From Bryobacterales bacterium (GTDB lineage Bacteria; Acidobacteriota; Terriglobia; Bryobacterales; Bryobacteraceae): DNA of 13,036 bases. A model generated the notes under the pieces. The model saw nothing but the letters and a program-made list of their open reading frames with translations, had not been told where the DNA came from and did no database searches. This document shows, piece by piece, positions 1-7,295 of this stretch; the stretch's first letter is position 1; each line of letters begins with the position of its first letter. The stretch covers positions 1-13,036 of the forward strand of contig DOZZ01000236.1 of assembly GCA_003517725.1 (NCBI GenBank), in the 5' to 3' direction. The position numbers and the translations under genes are program-made.

Positions 1-37
1 GCTTAAAGGCCGCCCCACAAAGGATCTTTCGTGAGCT

Positions 38-51
38 TGGGCCGGGGCCCA
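38..51. repeat. Short GC-rich inverted repeat downstream of the left operon
   Basis: TGGGCC (38-43) and GGCCCA (46-51) form a perfect inverted repeat around two G bases. An outer TCGTGA (29-34) / TCACGA (71-76) pair could enclose it. It lies just past the stop codon of the last minus-strand gene, where a terminator would be expected. No T-run follows on either strand, so a classical intrinsic terminator is not supported. Matches of this size also arise by chance in GC-rich DNA. Confidence 0.2.
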
Positions 52-86
52 CAAATGGCGATGGGTCGCATCACGAGACCCGGTGG

Positions 87-539
87 TTACTCTTTCCACG
101 TCGATGGCTGTACGCGGCGCAACGTCCACTGCGTGTATGGTTCGATCGCGTGCGGCCCTTCGATCTGATAGCCCAGACTTTCAATGGCAGAGTTTTCGCG
201 GCGAAGATAGGCGGCGTAAAGGGCGGCGCGGTCTTCGTCCTTCGCGATGAACACGACCGATCCGGGCTCCCGGATTTGAAGGAACTGGCGAACGGCCTGG
301 AATACGCCGTTCAGCCTTCGGATCGCCAGCATTTCGTTTTTAAGATCGGCGATGTCGCCGTGGCGGGTGTCGAAGGACACGTGCCATGGCCCCTTTGGCT
401 CGCGCTGTTCGAAGTCAACATCCACGGCGATGCTCTTCACCGTGAACGTCGCGACAGCGTGCATCCCGGATTTCAGTTTCCAGTTCACCGGAGCGTCCGA
501 ATCGAAGGACTCCGCGATAAATTCGGCGAAGGTCGCCAT
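87..539 (-). CDS. Hypothetical protein (150 aa)
   Basis: I do not recognise this protein. It is a soluble-looking, mixed alpha/beta sequence with no signal peptide, membrane segment or cysteine pattern. The N-terminal half alternates hydrophobic and polar residues like beta strands. The centre (about residues 65-90) is a charged helix followed by the QFLQIREPGS segment. The C-terminal third has the strand VVFIAKDEDRAALYAAYLRR, which reads as a strand plus helix. The ATG at 539 is the first start in the frame. It has only a weak Shine-Dalgarno (GAG just upstream), with a TAAAAT -10-like hexamer about 15 bp before it, so it may have its own promoter. It lies 73 bp behind the sugar kinase on the same strand and could be the last operon gene. 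Amino-acid composition looks genuinely coding; the opposite-strand frames here look like shadows. Confidence 0.7.
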   Translation of the reverse strand: MATFAEFIAESFDSDAPVNWKLKSGMHAVATFTVKSIAVDVDFEQREPKGPWHVSFDTRHGDIADLKNEMLAIRRLNGVFQAVRQFLQIREPGSVVFIAKDEDRAALYAAYLRRENSAIESLGYQIEGPHAIEPYTQWTLRRVQPSTWKE

Positions 540-612
540 AGCTCGATTTTACCTGCACGCGACGACGCCGTCTGAAGCCGCCGGGCAGCCTGGAAGGCCG
601 CACTACAAAAAT

Positions 613-1695
613 CTAGCGTTGGATGCGCGCTGAGCCGCCCTCCGCGAAGGCCTTGACCTGCTCCAGCGTCGCCATCGTGGTGTCGCCTGGGAAGGTGGTC
701 AATAGCGCGCCATGGGCCCAGCCCAGCTTCACCGATTCTTCGGGCGAGGCACCGGTCAGCATGCCGTAAATGAAGCCTGCCGCGAAACCGTCGCCGCCGC
801 CTACGCGGTCCAGCACATCCAGCTCGGCCGTGGGCGCCATGTAGGTTTTGCCGTCGATCCACGCCACCGCGCTCCAGCTGTGGCGGTTGGTCGAGTGCAC
901 TTCGCGCAACGTCGTCGCGACCACCTGAACCTTCGGATGGCGCTTGCGGACGTTGTCCATCATGCCGAAAAAGGCGCTCGGGTCGAGCTTCGACTTCGCC
1001 GCGACTTCGGGACCCGGAATGCCCAGGCCCTTCTGCAGGTCCTCTTCATTGCCTACCAGGACATCCACGTTTTCGACGATGCGCGCGATCACTTCCACGG
1101 CGTGCTCGTTGCCGCCTGAAAACTTCCATAACTTCTCGCGGAAATTCAGGTCGAAGGAGGTGACCGCGCCGGCCTGCTTGGCGGCCTTCATGGCATCCAC
1201 AATCAGCTCGGCCGTGGTGGGCGAAAGCGCCGCGAAGATGCCGCCGCTGTGGAACCAGCGCACGCCGCCCGCGAAAATCTCCTGCCAGTTGAAGTCGCCG
1301 GGCTTGAGCCGCGCTGCCGCTTCGTTGGAGCGGTTATAGAACACTACTGGAGCGCGCACCCCCTGCCCGCGATCGCTATACACGGTGGCGATGTTGGGGC
1401 CGGCCACGCCATCGTGCTCGAAGCGCTTATAGAAAGGCTTGACGCCCATGGCGCGCACGCGCTCGGCCACCAGATCGCCCACCGGGTAATCGACCATGGC
1501 CGACACCACGCCAGTGTTCATGCGGAAGCAGTCGGACAAGTTGGCCGACACGTTGAACTCGCCGCCGCTGACGTGGATGTCGCAATGGGTCGCCTTGCGG
1601 AACGGGATGAGGCCCGTGTCCAGGCGGTGGATCAGCGCGCCGAGCGATAGAAAATCGAGCGCGCCTTGCTTGGGGATGTTGAAGCCGTTGCTCAT
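613..1695 (-). CDS. kdgK: PfkB-family sugar kinase, probable 2-keto-3-deoxygluconate kinase
   Basis: This is a ribokinase/PfkB-fold carbohydrate kinase of 360 aa. Visible family marks are the N-terminal sugar-binding glycine motif SGGEFNVSANL (residues 43-53), FDLNFREKLW (181-190, typical of KDG kinases), the nucleotide-site NEED (216-219), and the C-terminal signature DRVGGGDGFAAGF (296-308), whose Asp302 should be the catalytic base. The usual signature is DTxGAGD; here it is DRVGGGD, a variant seen in the KDG kinase branch. The expected reaction is ATP phosphorylation of 2-dehydro-3-deoxygluconate to the 6-phosphate, an Entner-Doudoroff/uronate step in the cytosol. The length is somewhat above the usual 310-340 aa. 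The ATG at 1695 follows AAAGGAC with a 6-nt spacer. It starts 15 bp after the gnd stop, so the two genes are almost certainly co-transcribed. Substrate could instead be another keto sugar or fructose. Confidence 0.85.
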   Translation of the reverse strand: MSNGFNIPKQGALDFLSLGALIHRLDTGLIPFRKATHCDIHVSGGEFNVSANLSDCFRMNTGVVSAMVDYPVGDLVAERVRAMGVKPFYKRFEHDGVAGPNIATVYSDRGQGVRAPVVFYNRSNEAAARLKPGDFNWQEIFAGGVRWFHSGGIFAALSPTTAELIVDAMKAAKQAGAVTSFDLNFREKLWKFSGGNEHAVEVIARIVENVDVLVGNEEDLQKGLGIPGPEVAAKSKLDPSAFFGMMDNVRKRHPKVQVVATTLREVHSTNRHSWSAVAWIDGKTYMAPTAELDVLDRVGGGDGFAAGFIYGMLTGASPEESVKLGWAHGALLTTFPGDTTMATLEQVKAFAEGGSARIQR

Positions 1696-1710
1696 AAAGT
1701 GTCCTTTGAA

Positions 1711-3168
<1,458 letters not shown>

Positions 3169-3175
3169 TACTTTC

Positions 3176-3180
3176 TCCTG
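3176..3180 (-). promoter_or_regulatory. Ribosome binding site fixing the gnd start
   Basis: On the minus strand AGGAG is followed by AAAGTA and then the ATG at 3168. This strong Shine-Dalgarno is why the start was moved 17 codons inside the longest open frame. Confidence 0.85.
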
Positions 3181-3241
3181 ATGGCAATCCACGGGGCGCA
3201 GGGCTGCCCGAATCGGCAAAACTCCGGCGATCGCAGGATCG

Positions 3242-4981
3242 TTATATTCTATCGTTCTTCACGAAGTTGTTCATGACGGCCTGGCGCAGCAGGCCGGGCG
3301 GCAGCAGGCCCTGCGCCAGCACGAAGTCGTGGAAGCGTTGCACGTCGAACTTCGTGCCAAGCGCTTTTTCGGCGTCGGCGCGGATCTCGCGCAGCCGCAG
3401 GTAGCCGTCGAAGTAGGAGACGGCCTGGCCCGGCGAGCGGAACGTGAAGCGCTCCACCTCTTCGCTGGCGAAGGCTTCGGACAGCACCACGTCCTTCCGC
3501 AGCACCTGCATGGCGCCCTCTGGCGTGATCTTGCCCTGTTGCAGCTCGGGGTCGAGGAAAGCCCGCGCCGCGCGCAGCAGCCGCAGTTGCAGCGAGATCA
3601 GCTGGCCTTCCTCGGACATGTAGGGCAGCATGAACCACTCGGCGTAGAGGCCCCAGCCTTCCACGTTGACGCTGTTGAAAGCGAACACCGCGCGCGCTTG
3701 CGAGACGCCGCGCTCGATCATCGCCGCGAACTGCAGCTCATGCCCCGGCCGGGCTTCATGCGCGGTCAACGTCCAGGACGCCGCGGCGAACGTGAAGTCG
3801 TCGTACTTCAGGGCCTTGCCGCCCTCGCCGGTGGTCACCAGCGGCAGCACGAACTGGCCGCGCTCGCCGTGGTTGTCGATCAGGCGCGGCGGCTGCATGT
3901 GGGGCGCGGGCTGCTGCGCGGTTTCGGCGGCGGAGGCGATGCGGATCATGGCCGGGCGATCGGGCAGCGTTACCAGCTTCTCGCGCCGGATGATGGCTTC
4001 TATTTCGGCCAAGCGCTTTTGATAGTGCGGTAAGATCGCGTCGCCCGTGAGCTGCTCCTGCTTCAGCACGTGGATCACGTCGCGGTAATCGGCGGACGGC
4101 AGCTTGCGCTCGCGCGCGATCTTGGCGGCCAGCAGGGCCATCTCGCCCTGCCATTTTGTGAAGCGCTCGTGCGCCAGACGCGTGAGATCGGCCTGCGAGT
4201 AGTCGACGCCGTAATCGGCCAGATTGTTGGTGTAGATTTCAGGCGGCAGCCGGAAGTCCGAGCGCGATTTGGGCAGCACTTCGCGCCGCACGAAGGCGTC
4301 GTACTCGGCCAGTTGATCCTTCAATTTCGCGTAGGCTTCCTGGTAGCCCTGCATGTGGAATTTTTCGAGCAGAAGGCCAATGCCCGTGACGTAAGCCTTA
4401 GTGTTCGAGAGGTCCTTCTCGACCTCGAGCTTCGACGGCCCCAGCAGCGCGGGCTTGGCCGCTTGCTCGCGGAAGCGCTCTTCAGCCAGCGCAGTGAGCG
4501 GCTTATAACCGGGCTCAATGCCGGTATATTTGCGCAGGCGGATCACCGCGGCGGGGCGCCGTTCGGGCGCGATCTGGTCATCGAGCAAAGACTTCACGCC
4601 GAAGAAAACCGAGGCGGCGGCGTTCTGGTAGGGGAGAAAGTAGCCTTCGTCAGCTTCCGAAGAGCGCAGGAAGCGGTCGGCCGCGTCGATCAGAATCTGC
4701 AGATCCTGGCGCACCAGCGGATCCTGCTCGGTGGCCAGCGCGGCGTCCAGCTTCTTGCGGGCCTCACGCACGTCGGCGCGCCGGCGGGAGCCGCTGTCTT
4801 TGGTGCGCACCGTGATCTGCTCGTCGAGGCCGCTGATGCCCAGCGCGCCCGCGCCTTCAGGTCCATATTTGGCCTGGACTTCGAGCAGGATGCGGGCAAA
4901 TTGATTGCTGCGGGCAACCCAGGCCGGAGCCTGTCCCACGAGAGAAGCGGCCGTCAGGCAGGCCAGCAAAACGAGGCGCAT
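3242..4981 (-). CDS. Secreted DUF885-family putative metallopeptidase
   Basis: This 579-aa protein begins with a short Sec signal peptide (MRLVLLACLTAASLVGQAPA, cleavage likely near residue 17-20), so it probably acts in the periplasm or outside the cell. The family hallmark is HEARPGHELQ (408-417): an HExxxGH arrangement in which His408 and His414 would bind zinc and Glu409 would act as general base. It is followed by NVEGWGLYAEW (439-449), which provides a further candidate ligand, Glu441. The C-terminal SPGQAVSYFDG segment (516-526) is also usual in the family. DUF885 proteins (PF05960) resemble gluzincin peptidases but mostly lack assigned substrates, so peptide or dipeptide cleavage is an inference. 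The ATG at 4981 has AAGG 7 nt upstream. It is the first gene of a minus-strand series and is divergent from the cytochrome c gene. Nothing ties it to the sugar genes behind it beyond strand and a 73-bp gap. Confidence 0.9.
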   Translation of the reverse strand: MRLVLLACLTAASLVGQAPAWVARSNQFARILLEVQAKYGPEGAGALGISGLDEQITVRTKDSGSRRRADVREARKKLDAALATEQDPLVRQDLQILIDAADRFLRSSEADEGYFLPYQNAAASVFFGVKSLLDDQIAPERRPAAVIRLRKYTGIEPGYKPLTALAEERFREQAAKPALLGPSKLEVEKDLSNTKAYVTGIGLLLEKFHMQGYQEAYAKLKDQLAEYDAFVRREVLPKSRSDFRLPPEIYTNNLADYGVDYSQADLTRLAHERFTKWQGEMALLAAKIARERKLPSADYRDVIHVLKQEQLTGDAILPHYQKRLAEIEAIIRREKLVTLPDRPAMIRIASAAETAQQPAPHMQPPRLIDNHGERGQFVLPLVTTGEGGKALKYDDFTFAAASWTLTAHEARPGHELQFAAMIERGVSQARAVFAFNSVNVEGWGLYAEWFMLPYMSEEGQLISLQLRLLRAARAFLDPELQQGKITPEGAMQVLRKDVVLSEAFASEEVERFTFRSPGQAVSYFDGYLRLREIRADAEKALGTKFDVQRFHDFVLAQGLLPPGLLRQAVMNNFVKNDRI

Positions 4982-5006
4982 AGCTCTACCTTACTGAAGA
5001 ATTGAA

Positions 5007-5012
5007 TAGAAT
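5007..5012 (+). promoter_or_regulatory. Possible -10 element for a leaderless cytochrome c transcript
   Basis: TAGAAT (5 of 6 match to TATAAT) ends 6 bp before the cytochrome c ATG at 5019. The ATG has no Shine-Dalgarno. Together these would fit transcription starting at or next to the start codon. No convincing -35 hexamer is visible at 16-18 bp spacing, so this is tentative. Confidence 0.25.
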
Positions 5013-5018
5013 GGCCGC

Positions 5019-5414
5019 ATGAAGACGCTTCCGTTTGTGTTGCTGAGCGCTGTTGCCGCCGTGTCTCTGTTGGCGCATGAAGGGCATCCCCACGCGCCGG
5101 CAGCGGCGATGAAGCTGGTGAGCCCTATCCCTAATTCGCCGGAGAATCTGGCCAACGGCAAAAAGCTCTATGGCGAGAAATGCGCCGCCTGCCACGGTGC
5201 GGATGGCCGCTCGGCCACTACGACTGCGGCGGCGGCCAAGGTGAAGCCGGCGGACCTGACCTCGCATCACGTGACGATGCTGACGCCGGGCGAAATTTAC
5301 TGGGTCACGACGCACGGGATCCCGATGAGCGGCATGCCGGCGAATCTGAACTTAAATGTGCGGGAGCGCTGGCAGTTGGTGGAATATACACGGGAGTTGG
5401 GTAAGTTGAAATAG
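5019..5414 (+). CDS. Periplasmic mono-heme cytochrome c (class I)
   Basis: The 131-aa protein has a Sec signal peptide (residues 1 to about 19), one c-type heme attachment motif CAACH (Cys55, Cys58, His59), and a downstream GIPMSGMPA segment (100-108) in which Met106 is the likely sixth heme ligand, with Met103 as the alternative. The layout, NGKKLYGEKCAACHGADG then GEIYWVTTHGIPMSGMPA, is that of the cytochrome_CBB3/cytochrome c-555-like domain. It should therefore be a small soluble periplasmic electron carrier. The predicted mature N-terminus is histidine-rich (HEGHPHA). Partner oxidase or reductase genes are not in the window. The gene is divergent from the DUF885 gene with only 37 bp between start codons. 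The ATG at 5019 is chosen because it opens directly into the signal peptide, although no Shine-Dalgarno precedes it. Confidence 0.92.
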   Translation: MKTLPFVLLSAVAAVSLLAHEGHPHAPAAAMKLVSPIPNSPENLANGKKLYGEKCAACHGADGRSATTTAAAAKVKPADLTSHHVTMLTPGEIYWVTTHGIPMSGMPANLNLNVRERWQLVEYTRELGKLK

Positions 5415-5429
5415 AAACCAGCATAACGA

Positions 5430-5466
5430 CCGACGCTATACCCCTAAAGAGATATATGGACGTCGG
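5430..5466. repeat. Inverted repeat behind cytochrome c
   Basis: CCGACG (5430-5435) can pair with CGTCGG (5461-5466), and TATA (5437-5440) with TATA (5453-5456) inside it, giving an interrupted stem starting 16 bp after the cytochrome c stop. The position suits a terminator, but the 3' side continues CTTTGAG without a T-tract, so it is only a candidate. Confidence 0.25.
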
Positions 5467-5486
5467 CTTTGAGTTAATCCTATTCG

Positions 5487-5526
5487 TTGCTTTACCCAAA
5501 AGACGTCGAAACTATTGCTTTACGCA
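5487..5526. repeat. Pair of 12-bp direct repeats in the leader
   Basis: TTGCTTTACCCA (5487-5498) and TTGCTTTACGCA (5515-5526) match at 11 of 12 positions and are offset by 28 bp. CTATT also occurs close upstream of each copy. Spaced direct repeats upstream of a gene often mark a regulator binding site, but no regulator is identifiable here. Confidence 0.4.
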
Positions 5527-5622
5527 TAATTCGCAGGTCCCGCTAGTAATATTCCGCCCTACGGCTTTGGTACTAAGGGACCATTCGCCACGTTTGGCGC
5601 GCCGTGGCGCTTGTGAGTCACC

Positions 5623-5653
5623 CAACGCCATGGTTGAGTGGGTTATGGCGTTG
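5623..5653. repeat. 9-bp perfect inverted repeat in the leader
   Basis: CAACGCCAT (5623-5631) and ATGGCGTTG (5645-5653) are perfect reverse complements separated by 13 nt. As RNA this is a 9-bp hairpin about 120 nt ahead of the ice-binding-like start codon. There is no T-run after it, so an operator or a leader structure is more likely than a terminator. Confidence 0.45.
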
Positions 5654-5760
5654 ACCGGCCGTGAAGCGATCAGCGGTGTGTTTCTATTGTTTTCCTAATT
5701 CTTCATGGGTCCAACCCTGGTTGCCATTTTTGAGGGCTCCTCGTGGATTTCCGAGAAAAT

Positions 5761-5766
5761 GAGGAA
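5761..5766 (+). promoter_or_regulatory. Ribosome binding site of the ice-binding-like gene, possibly sequestered
   Basis: GAGGAA lies 5 nt before the ATG at 5772. TCCTC at 5738-5742 is the exact complement of GAGGA (5761-5765) and could pair with it across an 18-nt loop, masking the site. CTCG/CGAG (5740-5743 / 5752-5755) offers a competing stem. The Shine-Dalgarno is solid; its control by folding is speculative. Confidence 0.6.
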
Positions 5767-5771
5767 CACGT

Positions 5772-6599
5772 ATGAAGAAACGCTTTGCGTCGTTTTTATT
5801 GCTTGCGGGTTCAGCAACGGGCTTGCATGCCACCGCTATCTCGGTCGATTTAGGCTCGGCAGATAGTTTTGCCGTATTGGCCGGAACTACGGTCACCAAT
5901 AGTGGACCCTCAACAATCAATGGCGATCTTGGCGTGTGGCCGGGCACCGCGGTCACCGGCTTTCCGCCCGGAATTGTCACCACGGGAACGATTCACGCGG
6001 GCGACACGTTTGCGCATCAGGCGCAGACTGACTTAACCACCGCTTATAATTTCGCGGCCGGCGAGGCCTGTCCCGCAGGCAACGTTTTAAGTGGGGATAT
6101 TGGCGGAATGACGCTGACGCCGGGCGTCTATTGTTCTACGTCTTCGTTGGCGATAACCGGTACTCTGACGCTGAATGCGTTAGGAGATCCGAACGCGGTA
6201 TTTGTGATTCAGATGGTCAGTTCGCTCACCACCGCCACCAATTCTTCGGTGGTTATCACAAACGGGGGCACGGGCGACAGCGTTTTCTGGCAGGTCGGCA
6301 GTTCCGCGGGGATCGGAACCGGTAGTGCTTTTGCCGGTAATATTCTGGCTCTAACCAGCATTACGATGGGCACCGGGGCCAGCATTAACTGCGGGCGGGC
6401 GCTGGCTCGAAACGGCGATGTCACCCTGCTGACCAACAATATATCCATTGACACGACGGGCTGCGAAGCTGGTGTTACAACGTCCGGGGTTCCGGAGCCG
6501 GCAAGCCTGGTGCTAAGTGGATTCGGCTTGCTGGGGCTGATGCTTGTAGCGCACCGGTGGCAGTCCACTCGGACTTTGCGCAAGACTAGCGCGGTCTGA
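5772..6599 (+). CDS. Ice-binding-like (DUF3494) protein with PEP-CTERM sorting signal
   Basis: The 275-aa product has a Sec signal peptide (1 to about 20, ending LHA). A DUF3494 ice-binding-like beta-solenoid domain (about 25-235) opens with the hallmark DSFAVLAGTTVTNSGPSTI and continues with GDLGVWPGTAVTGFPPG. Four cysteines (100, 121, 207, 231) could form disulfides. The C-terminus is a classical PEP-CTERM signal: VPEP (240-243), a hydrophobic helix (about 245-260) and a basic tail beginning HRW. Family knowledge: PEP-CTERM proteins are processed by an exosortase at the membrane and are usually linked to exopolysaccharide. DUF3494 proteins include true antifreeze or ice-recrystallisation proteins and many adhesin-like relatives. 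A surface-anchored or matrix protein is inferred; ice binding itself cannot be read from sequence. The ATG at 5772 follows GAGGAA. No exosortase gene is in the window. Confidence 0.93.
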   Translation: MKKRFASFLLLAGSATGLHATAISVDLGSADSFAVLAGTTVTNSGPSTINGDLGVWPGTAVTGFPPGIVTTGTIHAGDTFAHQAQTDLTTAYNFAAGEACPAGNVLSGDIGGMTLTPGVYCSTSSLAITGTLTLNALGDPNAVFVIQMVSSLTTATNSSVVITNGGTGDSVFWQVGSSAGIGTGSAFAGNILALTSITMGTGASINCGRALARNGDVTLLTNNISIDTTGCEAGVTTSGVPEPASLVLSGFGLLGLMLVAHRWQSTRTLRKTSAV

Positions 6600-6694
6600 G
6601 GAAGCGCAGCCAACGTAATTTCGCCCTGCCGCGCTCAGTCTGTGCAGCCAGCCAGACCGAAGGCCAGCCGAGTGGATCCATTGAGGAGCTAACA

Positions 6695-6850
6695 ATGCCG
6701 AATCGTGTTCGAGAAACATGGCGGCCAAAGATTCTGAGGCCAAAGCCGGACACTATATTGAAAACTCCGGTGGTCGTCTACCTGGCCCGCACTATGGTGC
6801 GGTTCTGGTATGATCCGTTGCCCTCGGACGCACTCTTTGCCATTGCGTGA
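6695..6850 (+). CDS. Possible small protein (51 aa), unrecognised
   Basis: ATG at 6695 is preceded by GAGGAG with an ideal 6-nt spacer (6683-6688), one of the best ribosome sites in the window. The frame runs 51 codons to TGA at 6848. The product begins MPNRVRETWRPKILRPKPD, is strongly basic in its first 23 residues, then has a short hydrophobic run (VVVYLARTMVRFWYD) and a mildly hydrophobic end. There is no signal peptide or clear transmembrane helix. It starts 95 bp after the ice-binding-like stop on the same strand and could share its transcript. It may equally be the surviving start of a decayed gene, since the DNA behind it looks eroded. I cannot assign a function. Confidence 0.35.
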   Translation: MPNRVRETWRPKILRPKPDTILKTPVVVYLARTMVRFWYDPLPSDALFAIA

Positions 6851-6928
6851 TGGCCTGAGTTGACGGGGCGAGGCGCGGCGGTCGCCACAGTAGCGCCATG
6901 AAGAACCGCGAAATGGTGGAGCGGCTGA

Positions 6929-7162
6929 ACGCGCGCTTTCACCGCACCGGGCCGGTCGGCGAAGGTATTCGCGAGCGTGTTGTCCGGGACCACTGAATCC
7001 ACGCTTCCGCGCCGAGACGCGATCCACCTGGCGGGAAGAATGTGTACCAGAAGCCAGATCTTCGTGAACAGTACTCCGCCGGCGATTGTTCTGCGCGGCA
7101 CGGCGGAGCAGGTCGCGGCAGCCGGACGGATGATCGAATCGAGCGATCAGGCGAGGCCCTAG
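6929..7162 (+). pseudogene. Relic of a secretin N-domain-like protein
   Basis: In one plus-strand frame, between stops at 6926 and 7160, the translation contains SQIFVNSTPPAIVLRGTAEQ followed by VAAAGRMIESSDQARP. This resembles the short N-domain repeats of secretin/GspD-like proteins, where a strand ending in AIVLRGT is followed by a helix EQVAxAExLI and then DKPRAEV. The stop falls exactly where the domain would continue into its next strand. Only about 40 residues look convincing. No proper start or Shine-Dalgarno is present, and the part before residue 35 aligns poorly, so it reads as a truncated remnant. The call rests on pattern recognition alone; a chance similarity cannot be excluded. 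Confidence 0.3.
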
Positions 7163-7231
7163 CGGCTCCTGCTGGAACTGGCTCTTCAGGGTTGTTTCAC
7201 AAGTAGCCCGATGGGTTCTACCCCTGTGTGA

Positions 7232-7253
7232 GCGGCCGAGCCTGGCCGGCCGC
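7232..7253. repeat. GC-rich inverted repeat downstream of vapC
   Basis: GCGGCCG (7232-7238) and CGGCCGC (7247-7253) are perfect reverse complements around an 8-nt loop, 43 bp beyond the vapC stop. The hairpin would be stable, but no T-run follows on either strand. It may mark the 3' end of vapBC or of the converging plus-strand unit. Confidence 0.35.
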
Positions 7254-7295
7254 GTGGGTGCCCCGCGATGGGACACGGTGTGTAACCAGCAACGA

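Larger units (their letters stand above)
5415..5771. other. 357-bp gene-free leader before the ice-binding-like gene
   Basis: I find no credible gene here. The stretch is visibly more AT-rich than its flanks and holds several small repeats: CCGACG/CGTCGG (5430-5435 / 5461-5466) enclosing TATA/TATA, two near-identical copies of TTGCTTTAC (5487 and 5515), and CAACGCCAT/ATGGCGTTG (5623-5653). It must contain the end of the cytochrome c transcript and the promoter and 5' leader of the ice-binding-like gene. No well-spaced sigma-70 or sigma-54 promoter stands out, and no known riboswitch was recognised. Confidence 0.6.
6600..7295. other. Low-coding-density stretch between ice-binding-like gene and vapC
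   Basis: These 696 bp hold no full-length gene. What can be seen is a 51-codon plus-strand ORF with a strong Shine-Dalgarno (6695-6850), a plus-strand segment resembling part of a secretin N-domain but broken by stops (6929-7162), and a GC-rich inverted repeat (7232-7253). Longer minus-strand open frames exist here, but they are Arg/Ser/Pro-rich and look like shadows. The stretch also covers the 3' side of both converging units, since the ice-binding-like gene and vapC point at each other. Confidence 0.5.

Noticed and set aside
14..55. CCCACAAA direct repeat (14-21 and 48-55) as an attachment site or CRISPR fragment
   Set aside because: Only 8 bp, two copies, no integrase or cas gene; consistent with chance.
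3228..3235. GCGATCGC palindrome between DUF885 and gnd
   Set aside because: An 8-bp palindrome in GC-rich DNA with no second copy nearby; no reason to assign a function.
4070..5005. 311-codon plus-strand open frame opposite the DUF885 gene
   Set aside because: The opposite strand encodes a full DUF885 protein with a signal peptide and HExxxGH motif. This frame is an antisense shadow made possible by high GC at third positions.
5590..5735. Sigma-54 promoter of PEP-CTERM regulon type
   Set aside because: Several GG...GC pairs occur, but none has the required 10-bp spacing between the GG and GC doublets.
5415..5771. Cyclic-di-GMP or other known riboswitch in the leader
   Set aside because: Conserved GEMM-type core sequences were looked for by eye and not found.
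6898..6996. 32-codon plus-strand ORF (MKNREMVERLNARF...)
   Set aside because: Coding-like residues but no Shine-Dalgarno, very short, and overlaps the secretin-like relic in another frame; it may be part of the same decayed DNA.
6689..7276. 195-codon minus-strand open frame in the low-coding stretch
   Set aside because: Composition is dominated by Arg, Ser, Pro and His, no Shine-Dalgarno or motif is visible, and the opposite strand carries the more protein-like segments.
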